7,497 bases of DNA, taken from Verrucomicrobiales bacterium. GTDB lineage: Bacteria > Verrucomicrobiota > Verrucomicrobiia > Limisphaerales > UBA1100. This document shows, one piece after another, positions 1 to 6,316 of this stretch. Under the pieces are notes generated by a model, which was not told the DNA's origin, did not search any database, and saw nothing but the letters and a program-made list of their open reading frames with translations. The position numbers were made by a program, and so were the translations under genes. The first letter of the stretch is position 1, and the number at the start of each line of letters is the position of its first letter. The stretch is taken from assembly GCA_011523245.1 (NCBI GenBank), contig WTHG01000447.1, positions 1 to 7,497 on the forward strand, given 5' to 3'.

Positions 1-640
1 GCCAATAACCAATAAGGGCACATATGAGTGCATCAACTTGATCCTCACTATTTTTTGACCACGGTTGATCAAATAATGACTGGATCAGATAAAGGTTTTC
101 GACAGCAAAAAACCGGCTTTCAAGCGCATTGAATAGTAAACTTTTTAATTCCGAAAAACCGCGGTTTTTTTGAACCAAATTTCCCTTTTTGTATTTGATC
201 CGTTTAGGAAGATTAAACCAACGTATTAGGGCAATGTGCGGGTATACTTCACATGCGTTCAAGAACCGTCCTCTTGAGCGCGGGATTTCTGAATCGATTA
301 TAAACCCACCTATGTTAAGTTGATCGCTTATTTTCAGAGGCCGCTTACAAAGCTGTTGATTTACCGGATAACAACCAGCTTTATATTTTCCAAAGTGACG
401 ATGAGAAGCCCGGTCTACTGGCCGTGACCCGGTTTTGTTACGGCAGATCAAAGGGGCATCAAACATAGCTAGCACGCTGCCTTGATCGACATAATTTTGT
501 ATCCATTCAGTCAGTTGGGAATCCCCTTTGGACAATCCAATATGTTCCAAGCGAGCTTTACCATTTTTTATACCGATAGAACATACTCCATCGGGATTCT
601 TATTACCCCACGCTAAGTCAACCCCGATAATATGAAGCAC
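1..640 (-). CDS. DUF429 family protein (predicted RNase H-fold nuclease), partial at the left window edge
   Basis: My own translation from a GTG at 640 stays open for 213 codons to the window edge, so the C-terminus is missing. Motifs match the DUF429/COG4923 family, predicted to have an RNase H-like fold: an N-terminal strand with an acidic residue (IIGVDLAWG), then FDAPL, then RPVDRASHRHFG followed by CYPVN, then EVYPHIALIRW, and a late acidic helix SEDQVDALICALIGYW. The biochemical role of the family is not established; nuclease activity is only a fold-based prediction. There is no signal peptide, so it should be cytoplasmic. The GTG lies 2 bases after the stop of the upstream flavoprotein gene, and a GAGAGGG Shine-Dalgarno-like stretch sits 6 bases before it, so the two are probably co-translated. 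Like the flavoprotein gene, it is AT-rich compared with the right part of the window. The family call is good; the function is unknown. Confidence 0.85.
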   Translation of the reverse strand, partial: MLHIIGVDLAWGNKNPDGVCSIGIKNGKARLEHIGLSKGDSQLTEWIQNYVDQGSVLAMFDAPLICRNKTGSRPVDRASHRHFGKYKAGCYPVNQQLCKRPLKISDQLNIGGFIIDSEIPRSRGRFLNACEVYPHIALIRWFNLPKRIKYKKGNLVQKNRGFSELKSLLFNALESRFFAVENLYLIQSLFDQPWSKNSEDQVDALICALIGYW

Positions 641-642
641 AG

Positions 643-1968
643 TCAGCCCTCTCTTATAATCTGTTCTGCCACTAGGCGACCTGAACGCATTGCAGTGTTA
701 AGCGAGGGAACCCCCATATAGTCACCACAACGGTATAAACCTGTACGAATTCTGCAGTCCCTTTCATCACGTGGCAATGGAGTTGCAGGCACGGGGTTTG
801 GTATCAAATATGTTTTGAGATGGCGTAATTCGTTTGGATCCACATCGTACCATTCTCGAAGTTGAGATCTAACCAGTTGATCCAAGTCAGCGTCATTAAA
901 ATACTCTCTTTTAACTACGCTAGCACTTATTAAATATTTTCCCTTCGGCGCGTATTCTGCTTCTTCAGGCATAACCATCAGATTGTTTATGGGACCTTTA
1001 GAATCTGCATTTAGAATCAAGCGACCCGGTTGGGAAATCGGTTTATCGATTGCGTAATAGATACATGCTACTCCTGTACGGCCTTCATCGGCCATATCCG
1101 TCTCTGTTAAAGCACAATTAGCCTTTTGGTCTGTGGCGATTACAATCACTTTTGCATTCAAAATTTGACCGGAGGATAATAATAGGGATTCCCCCGAGAC
1201 TTTCTCAGCTTTGGTATTAAGCATGAGTTGATCATTACCCACAAATTCAGCCAATTGTTTGGGTATTTCAGCCACTCCAAGAGAAGGAACGGAGGTCGAA
1301 CCATTAGCGAAATGGGTAAATACCTCATCAAATTTTCTGACAGAAGTTCTTAGCTCAGGCTCAAGAAAAACCCCTGCGAGAAAAGGGCGCCAAAAATGTT
1401 GCTGCATGGATTCAGTGAAGCCCAACGATTGTATAGCTAGCTTAGTCGATGACTCATCTGGGAAACCTTTAGTTGAGAGCAATCCAAGTCGAAGCAATCC
1501 TACTTTGATTTTGTCATTTATACTACCAATCGGATTAGACAACGTCTTAAATATCTTGAGAGGTTGCCTGAAGGGATCTGCCATTTCATGGAACTGACCA
1601 TTGAAGCGGATGGTTGCTCCTGGATAAAGCTCATGTAGGTTTAGGCGATCATAGTTAAGCACGAGTTTAGCTTCAGGGTATGAAGTGAGTAATACCTGAA
1701 AACCGCGATCAAGACGGTAGCCGGCATATAAGTCCGTTTGCAAACGCCCTCCGACACGATCTGAAGCCTCAACCAAATAAACCGACCGACCCGCTTTCCT
1801 TAAGTAGTAAGCACAGGTGAGGCCAGCCATTCCAGCCCCCACAATGACAACTTCATGATTTTTCCTTGATTGATGCAAAACTACAAAAAAGTTCGCACCA
1901 TTTTGGATAAATGGAAATAAATGAGAGAGTAGAAGATCTACATTACTGGGACGATATCTTCTTCCCAC
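643..1968 (-). CDS. FAD-dependent oxidoreductase of the amine oxidase / phytoene desaturase-like superfamily
   Basis: The 441-residue frame carries a Rossmann dinucleotide-binding motif, GAGMAG at residues 44-49. The conserved ribose-binding Glu is at 67, and VGGR at 72-75 is the usual motif after it. Near the C-terminus, residues 410-434 (GLYRCGDYMGVPSLNTAM and on) match the second FAD-contact segment of monoamine-oxidase, protoporphyrinogen-oxidase and carotenoid-desaturase relatives. Substrate cannot be told. There is no signal peptide, so it is probably cytoplasmic or peripherally membrane-bound. The start is uncertain. GTG at 1968 gives about 38 residues before the Rossmann strand and overlaps the upstream sulfatase remnant by 31 bases. 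TTG at 1878 (residue 31) is the only later in-frame start I found before that strand. An ATG at 1856 with a good AAGG site is one base out of frame. The gene is AT-rich and followed after 2 bases by the DUF429 gene. Family call firm, start weak. Confidence 0.85.
   Translation of the reverse strand: MGRRYRPSNVDLLLSHLFPFIQNGANFFVVLHQSRKNHEVVIVGAGMAGLTCAYYLRKAGRSVYLVEASDRVGGRLQTDLYAGYRLDRGFQVLLTSYPEAKLVLNYDRLNLHELYPGATIRFNGQFHEMADPFRQPLKIFKTLSNPIGSINDKIKVGLLRLGLLSTKGFPDESSTKLAIQSLGFTESMQQHFWRPFLAGVFLEPELRTSVRKFDEVFTHFANGSTSVPSLGVAEIPKQLAEFVGNDQLMLNTKAEKVSGESLLLSSGQILNAKVIVIATDQKANCALTETDMADEGRTGVACIYYAIDKPISQPGRLILNADSKGPINNLMVMPEEAEYAPKGKYLISASVVKREYFNDADLDQLVRSQLREWYDVDPNELRHLKTYLIPNPVPATPLPRDERDCRIRTGLYRCGDYMGVPSLNTAMRSGRLVAEQIIREG
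647..653 (-). promoter_or_regulatory. Ribosome binding site supporting the GTG start of the DUF429 gene
   Basis: On the minus strand GAGAGGG is followed by 6 bases and then GTG at 640-638. It lies inside the last codons of the upstream flavoprotein gene. This spacing supports the GTG as the true start and fits translational coupling. It is one of few credible Shine-Dalgarno matches in the window. Confidence 0.55.
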
Positions 1969-2216
1969 CCATTAAGAAGTGTTTTCAGACGGGCCCCTTC
2001 TTTTGGTTTTTGATTCAACAAATCGATTTCTTCCGCCAGATCCTTGGACAAATCGAAAAGCCATTCCTCAGTTCGGCCTTCAGTTTTACGAACAAACTTC
2101 AGGTTACCATCTCGCACCGCAGACCACGTTCGCTCACCCCGTTTACCCCGCCAGAAAAGAGTGCGGGAAATAGCCAGTAGAAGGGCGGTGATGAGGATCG
2201 GATTGGTTGGCTTCAT
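1938..2216 (-). pseudogene. Core-deleted sulfatase remnant: signal peptide fused to the C-terminal 74 residues
   Basis: The frame is 92 codons. Residues 1-17 (MKPTNPILITALLLAIS) look like a signal peptide: a Lys, then a hydrophobic run. From residue 18 (RTLFWRGKRGERTW) to the end it aligns without gaps to the C-terminus of the full sulfatase at 4986-6314; I count 52 identities in 74 positions, about 70%. All catalytic parts are missing: the N-terminal DD metal ligands, the C-x-P-x-R formylglycine site, GKWHLG and the DNG motif, about 350 codons in all. It cannot be a working sulfatase. The deletion kept the frame and no stop codons have accumulated, so it could be a recent deletion or a retained small secreted protein; I favour a pseudogene. 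Its third codon positions are more AT-rich than those of the full copy, so it is a diverged paralogue and not a fresh duplicate. It starts 51 bases after the double-hydrolase gene with no clear Shine-Dalgarno site. Confidence 0.75.
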
Positions 2217-2267
2217 TTGTTTTCTTAGCTGATTAATAGACCATTTATCAGGATAAGAAATGATATT

Positions 2268-4712
2268 TTATCGGTTTCGAGCCCCTCTTGAAAATCCTAA
2301 CATCCAATCCACCAACTCCACCGTACCAAACACTGCTCTGCCCCCTGCGCGATGATCGGCTCCTTCAAACTCCGTATGCTTCACGTTCACATTCCCCACC
2401 GCCTTCAATCGCTCCACCATTTTTCGGATTCCAGCTGGATTCTTCCCATCCTCGCTGCCCGCCATCGACCAAATCGGCAACTTCGCAAGCTTCTTCGCAT
2501 CGTCCTCGGCACTACCGCCTGTAAAACCACAAGGTGCTGCCGCGGCAAAACGATCCGGCGATTGATTGATCCATCTCCAGGTAGCCCCGCCCCCCGCGCT
2601 GTAGCCCATCACATAGACACGATCCTGATCAATCTCAGGGTGGTTCGCCAAAAAGTAATCGAGCATTTTATCGAGCGAATCCACACTCCAACGTTCCGCC
2701 GTGTTAGGATCAAGCGCAACCAACTCCTTCCCGGCCAACTCAGCCATATCAAACCCACGCTTCATCCCCATCTGAGCGCCAATCCCAAGCTGCTGTTGGA
2801 GACTAAGATTAAACCAACGCGGCCCTCCACCATGCAAATTGATAAGCAACGGCAGCTTTCCTTCAGTCTTCTTCACCGGCCGTGCCACCAAGGCGAGTTT
2901 CGTCATCTTTCCTATTTTCTTATGCAACTCGTCGGGCCAAACAAGGAGTTCCATCTCAACATTCTTAAACCGCGCATTCATCTCCGCCAGCGTAGCAGCA
3001 AGTTTCCCATCCCCAGCCGGCGTCGGTTTTGCAGTTGCTCCCGAGCGCATATTACCTCTCCTGGATCGGAGGAATCTTTGGCGAAAGGCTGCGATCTCCT
3101 CCGCGTTCAGTTTGCCGTCCTTGTCCTTATCCGCTTCGGGAAAGCGCTTAAGTATTCGCGCCAATTGCTCTGCGGAGGGCTGTTGCGCTTGCGCATTCTT
3201 GGAGGGCGCAGCAGCAGATGTCCTCTGAGTCTTCGAACCCTCCGCCGCAGAAAGTTCCACCCGGGTGTAGGGGCTGGAAAGATACTGCTGATAGCCGTTG
3301 GCTACATGTCCGTGATTGCTGAAGAAATCAACGCGGGAGGCCCCCTTCTTCAAGGGGATGGTGGCGGTCCAGGCGCCGGTCTTGGGATCCCGTTTCATGT
3401 CCGCCCATTGGTCTTCGGGAATGGGTACGTGCAAGAACGGGGCGGAACCTGCCGGAGCGCGGTCATACATCCACCAGATGCGCCCGCTTTTCGGCTGAGG
3501 TCCTTCCGCGAATCGCACCGTGACGCGCAGTTTGTCTTTATCGACTTTGTGGCTCGACGCCGGAGGGCTCAGCAAGGGATCGCCGCCAAAGAAATGATGC
3601 CAGAGGAAGGCGTCTCTATTCTGTTCGTCCTTGGCCGTGGCGACATGCGGCGTTTGTGAGTGCCCGCCGTTGGGTTGGTAATAGACCGGCACCTGCGGAT
3701 GATTTTGCGCTCCCCAGAGAATATCATAGGCGACGTAGTCATGCGTTCCCGGCTCGAAAAGAATATCGACGCCCCGCTCCATCAATCGATCCCAATTCTC
3801 CGCAACGGTCACACTGGAGCGAAAGGAATCCGCATCGCGGGGGGCTGTGACTGGGGATATGACCTCATCCCTTGCCGGCTTTCCGACCATCACTCGTTGA
3901 AACAATCTGGCGCGTTCCGGGTTCAGATTGATAGCGCCAGCCTTGACGGCCTCAAAAAATGCTCTGTTTGCCTCTGCTGCTTTTGCTATCGCCTCACTGT
4001 CTTTTCTTCGAGTCGGCGAAGAGTAAGCAAACGCATGGTTAGAGCAGGTCGCGGTAAAACGCTCGTCATTGATCAAGGCGACTGCGGGCGATATGCCGTT
4101 CTTGGAACTGCCTGAACCGGCTACTTTGCCTTTTTCGAAATGGTCGGTTTCCGCATACGCCGCGGTGGTGGCCCGCATCAAGGTCATAGACCAAATCCAG
4201 ACAATCGTGTAACGCGGATTCCTGCCTTTAATAAACTCGAGCATCATTTTTTGCTCCAGGCCTTTTTTGCCCGGAATATGCCTAAAGGCCTTAACATGCG
4301 TTTGAACGATACCAACGCCACCAGCCAGCAGCTTTGACTGAAATTCGCTTGGATCCATGTCTTTCTTCAAGTCTTCATAGGAATTCGCTCCGGTAATGCT
4401 AAAGCCCTTCGCCTTGCCTTTGAGCGGGACAATCATACGCACTGGTATCCGGTACTCCTGTCCCGGCCACCAATCGGCGACATTGATTTCGATCACCTTC
4501 TGGCGGGTGTCTCCAACGGGATGCCAGTCCTCCAAGATCTTTATATCCAAAGTGCTTTCGTCGAGAATCTCCTCGGGTTTGAAGAGAGAGTCCACTGCTG
4601 TTGGTGAGGCAATTGTGGAAATCTTCAGCGAAGTTGCACAAACGATGAAAAGAAAAGTGACGGCAAAATGTTTCATCAAATTGTATTTCATTGAGTTATC
4701 AGACGACTGCAT
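2268..4712 (-). CDS. Secreted double alpha/beta-hydrolase: PhoPQ-activated-pathogenicity-like domain, EF-hand linker, depolymerase/esterase domain
   Basis: This 814-residue protein has two hydrolase modules. Residues about 50-490 resemble PhoPQ-activated pathogenicity-related (PqaA-like) proteins. There is a nucleophile elbow GSSKNG at 201-206 (Ser203 predicted), candidate acid and His residues around GTHDY (323-326) and NGGHS (348-352), and a beta-rich closing segment at about 395-487. A low-complexity linker follows (about 488-515). It leads into a canonical EF-hand loop at 528-539 (DKDKDGKLNAEE; ligands D528, D530, D532, N536, E539), likely binding calcium. Residues about 570-808 are a second hydrolase of the polyhydroxybutyrate-depolymerase/feruloyl-esterase type: HGGG at 627-630 (oxyanion region), GYSAGG at 703-708 (Ser705), Asp755 and His787. 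The N-terminus has a signal peptide with Met at 1, 8 and 13; the best-shaped one begins at Met13 (MKHFAVTFLFIVC), and no Shine-Dalgarno site decides. Ester hydrolysis outside the cytoplasm is likely; substrates are unknown. Confidence 0.8.
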   Translation of the reverse strand: MQSSDNSMKYNLMKHFAVTFLFIVCATSLKISTIASPTAVDSLFKPEEILDESTLDIKILEDWHPVGDTRQKVIEINVADWWPGQEYRIPVRMIVPLKGKAKGFSITGANSYEDLKKDMDPSEFQSKLLAGGVGIVQTHVKAFRHIPGKKGLEQKMMLEFIKGRNPRYTIVWIWSMTLMRATTAAYAETDHFEKGKVAGSGSSKNGISPAVALINDERFTATCSNHAFAYSSPTRRKDSEAIAKAAEANRAFFEAVKAGAINLNPERARLFQRVMVGKPARDEVISPVTAPRDADSFRSSVTVAENWDRLMERGVDILFEPGTHDYVAYDILWGAQNHPQVPVYYQPNGGHSQTPHVATAKDEQNRDAFLWHHFFGGDPLLSPPASSHKVDKDKLRVTVRFAEGPQPKSGRIWWMYDRAPAGSAPFLHVPIPEDQWADMKRDPKTGAWTATIPLKKGASRVDFFSNHGHVANGYQQYLSSPYTRVELSAAEGSKTQRTSAAAPSKNAQAQQPSAEQLARILKRFPEADKDKDGKLNAEEIAAFRQRFLRSRRGNMRSGATAKPTPAGDGKLAATLAEMNARFKNVEMELLVWPDELHKKIGKMTKLALVARPVKKTEGKLPLLINLHGGGPRWFNLSLQQQLGIGAQMGMKRGFDMAELAGKELVALDPNTAERWSVDSLDKMLDYFLANHPEIDQDRVYVMGYSAGGGATWRWINQSPDRFAAAAPCGFTGGSAEDDAKKLAKLPIWSMAGSEDGKNPAGIRKMVERLKAVGNVNVKHTEFEGADHRAGGRAVFGTVELVDWMLGFSRGARNR

Positions 4713-4751
4713 TTGGCGGCCAGTTACAATCGAGGATTGCCCATTGTTAGC

Positions 4752-4757
4752 ACTATA
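4752..4757 (-). promoter_or_regulatory. Possible -10 box for the double-hydrolase gene
   Basis: On the minus strand TATAGT matches the TATAAT consensus at five of six positions and lies 39 bases before the first Met codon at 4712. A T-rich stretch 16-18 bases further upstream is only a poor -35 match. The same bases are part of a perfect small inverted repeat (4750-4763, GCACT-ATAG-AGTGC), which could be an operator-like site or chance. The 273-base gap in front of the hydrolase gene, the largest in the window, makes a separate promoter reasonable, but the sequence support is weak. Confidence 0.2.
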
Positions 4758-4826
4758 GAGTGCGGAGGGATGATTAAAAAAAGAGTATCGCAGCGCGTTT
4801 CATACTTTCTTCCATGTCAGAGCTGA

Positions 4827-4970
4827 TTACTTTTCAATGGGGAGGTTTTCTATGATCCGAACGGCTTTCGGGTCTGCCGGTTCGACGGTATACTCACCCT
4901 TGACGTCACTCTTCATGCGGATGGGTAACTTCTCTTTGACCGCGGGCTTACCAATGGGAGGATCGCGTTT
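4827..4970 (-). pseudogene. Unrecognised 47-codon coding-like tail just downstream of the sulfatase stop
   Basis: After the sulfatase stop at 4986, the same reading frame runs four codons to a second stop (TGA, 4971-4973). It is then open for 47 codons to TAA at 4827. The product is hydrophilic and shaped like the end of a protein: KRDPPIGKPAVKEKLPIR, then MKSDVKGEYTVEPADPKA, ending VRIIENLPIEK. The only ATG in this frame would give 29 residues, and no Shine-Dalgarno site precedes it. I do not recognise the family. It may be the surviving 3' end of a deleted gene, a former C-terminal extension of the sulfatase, or a chance open frame. The paralogous sulfatase remnant ends at the equivalent of the present sulfatase stop, which argues against an extension. 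Confidence 0.3.
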
Positions 4971-4985
4971 TCACAAACGGTTTCT

Positions 4986-6314
4986 TTATCGCACCGGCCG
5001 CACATCCTTTTCCCACTTGGCCAGCAGCGCTTTCAACCGCGCGGCATCATTGGGCTGCTTGGTGAGCAGATCGTTTTTCTCGCCGAGATCTTTGGAGACA
5101 TCGTAGAGCCATGCCTCGGTTTGACCCTCGGTTTTGCGGACGTACTTCAGGTTGCCCTCGCGGACAGCGGCCCAGGTGCGCTCGCCGCGTTTGCCGCGCC
5201 AGAAAAGAGTGCGGGGGGTGTCCGGACTGTTGTCGGCGATGTGCGCGATGATATCCGTGCCATCAGTGCGGTCGGCAGGCACCTTTGCCTTGGCGAGGTT
5301 GAGAATGGAGCGGGTGAGATCGAACGTTGCGCAAACCTGTTTGCTGGTTTTGCCGGCGGGCAATTTGCCGGGCCAGCGCATAATCAGCGGCACTCGAATG
5401 CCGCCCTCCAGCGTCGAACTCTTAGCGCCACGTAACGGTCCCATGTGCGCAGCCGGAGCAAATCCGCCGTTATCGGACACAAAGATAACCAAAGTATTAC
5501 GATCCAGATTTTGTTCCTTCAAAGCTGCCAACACACGGCCCACTTCGGTGTCCAGGTCCTCCAGCATCGCCACGTACGTGTCAGCGTCAGGCGTCATCCA
5601 GTTTTCCTTGGTGATTTTTTTGGCGGCGTCCTTCGGCCCTTGAAATGGAAAGTGTGGACTCTCATGGGAAACAAACAGGAAGAATGGCCGCGCCTTATGA
5701 CGCTCGATAAATGCCAGCGAATGGTCGGTGATCAGATGCGTCATGTACCCCTCCGAATGCACCGGCAAACGACCGCGGAAGAGCACGTGCAAGTCACTCG
5801 TCTCACGATGATTAAAATAATGCACGTTGCCACCGAGGTACCCGAAGAATTCATCCCAGCCATGCTCTATCGGATTAAAACGTGGCTCGTAACCCAAATG
5901 CCATTTACCAAACACACCGCACGCGTAACCGACCTTTTTCAATGCACCAGGCAAAACCACTTGCTTCGCCGGCAAGCCCAACTGCCGCCGGGCAGCCAAC
6001 TCAATGGCATCGTCGTACCGTCCCACGTTGCCCGTGCCGATGGCGCATTCAAGTCCGCCAGCCCATTGAGGGTAACGCCCTGTCAGTAACGCCGTACGCG
6101 TGGGGCTGCACTCGGTGCCATTCGAATAATGCTGCGTGAACCGCACCCCCTCCTTGGCCAACCGGTCAATGTGCGGTGTCTTCGCCCGCGGATGCCCATA
6201 GCAACCGAGGTCGCCATAACCCATGTCATCGGCCAGGATGAGGACAATGTTGGGCGGGACGGCTTGAAGCACACCACTGCAAGCCAGCAAAACTAACGCA
6301 AGGACGAAACGCAT
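4986..6314 (-). CDS. Secreted formylglycine-dependent sulfatase (S1 / arylsulfatase family)
   Basis: The enzyme should hydrolyse sulfate esters after export. I choose ATG at 6314, giving 442 residues. This start overlaps the upstream propeller stop as TAATG and begins a clean signal peptide (MRFVLALVLLACSGVLQA). A longer frame from 6359 would only add residues inside the upstream gene. Numbered from 6314: metal-binding ADDMGYGD at 28-35; C69-S-P-T-R73, where Cys69 is the residue converted to formylglycine, with the downstream LTGR part of the signature at 77-80; GKWHLG at 136-141; SHESPHFPF at 216-224; DNGG at 281-284; and RGAKSSTLEGGIRVP at 295-309 with the usual Lys298. All active-site landmarks are present and the length is typical. 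The C-terminal 74 residues have a close paralogue in the remnant at 1938-2216. Substrate is not predictable. Activation needs a formylglycine-generating enzyme or anaerobic maturase, not found in this window. Confidence 0.95.
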   Translation of the reverse strand: MRFVLALVLLACSGVLQAVPPNIVLILADDMGYGDLGCYGHPRAKTPHIDRLAKEGVRFTQHYSNGTECSPTRTALLTGRYPQWAGGLECAIGTGNVGRYDDAIELAARRQLGLPAKQVVLPGALKKVGYACGVFGKWHLGYEPRFNPIEHGWDEFFGYLGGNVHYFNHRETSDLHVLFRGRLPVHSEGYMTHLITDHSLAFIERHKARPFFLFVSHESPHFPFQGPKDAAKKITKENWMTPDADTYVAMLEDLDTEVGRVLAALKEQNLDRNTLVIFVSDNGGFAPAAHMGPLRGAKSSTLEGGIRVPLIMRWPGKLPAGKTSKQVCATFDLTRSILNLAKAKVPADRTDGTDIIAHIADNSPDTPRTLFWRGKRGERTWAAVREGNLKYVRKTEGQTEAWLYDVSKDLGEKNDLLTKQPNDAARLKALLAKWEKDVRPVR

Positions 6315-6316
6315 TA
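6312..6316 (-). promoter_or_regulatory. TAATG stop/start overlap coupling the propeller and sulfatase genes
   Basis: On the minus strand the propeller stop TAA (6316-6314) shares its last A with the sulfatase ATG (6314-6312). Such junctions normally allow a terminating ribosome to restart on the next gene. It also fixes the sulfatase start at 6314. Confidence 0.75.

Larger units (their letters stand above)
4713..4985. other. Intergenic region between the sulfatase and the double-hydrolase gene
   Basis: This 273-base spacer is the largest gap in the window. Its right half (4827-4970) contains a coding-like frame listed separately. Its left half holds a 7-base A run on the plus strand (4776-4782, a T run on the transcribed strand) with no convincing stem before it, so a Rho-independent terminator is not supported. 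It also holds the small inverted repeat at 4750-4763. No RNA gene is recognisable. Confidence 0.5.

Noticed and set aside
2352..3659. Long plus-strand open frame (435 codons) opposite the double-hydrolase gene
   Set aside because: It is antisense to a gene with clear motifs throughout, and its translation is Arg/His/Ser-rich without recognisable domains. It is a by-product of GC-rich codon use on the other strand.
4750..4763. Perfect inverted repeat GCACT-ATAG-AGTGC as a terminator or operator
   Set aside because: The stem is only 5 base pairs with no T run directly after it. A repeat this short is expected by chance; I mention it only with the weak -10 candidate.
4776..4810. Possible Rho-independent terminator with a 7-base T run on the minus strand
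   Set aside because: The bases before the T run (GTAT...ATAC) form only about four outer pairs around a mismatched interior, so no stable stem is supported.
4837..5106. Plus-strand frame with a GGAGG a few bases before an ATG at 4852
   Set aside because: The Shine-Dalgarno-like match is tempting, but the frame runs antisense into the conserved sulfatase C-terminus and its product resembles nothing known.
5445..6089. Plus-strand frame (214 codons) opposite the sulfatase
   Set aside because: It is antisense to the active-site region of a well-supported sulfatase, and its composition looks like a shadow frame.
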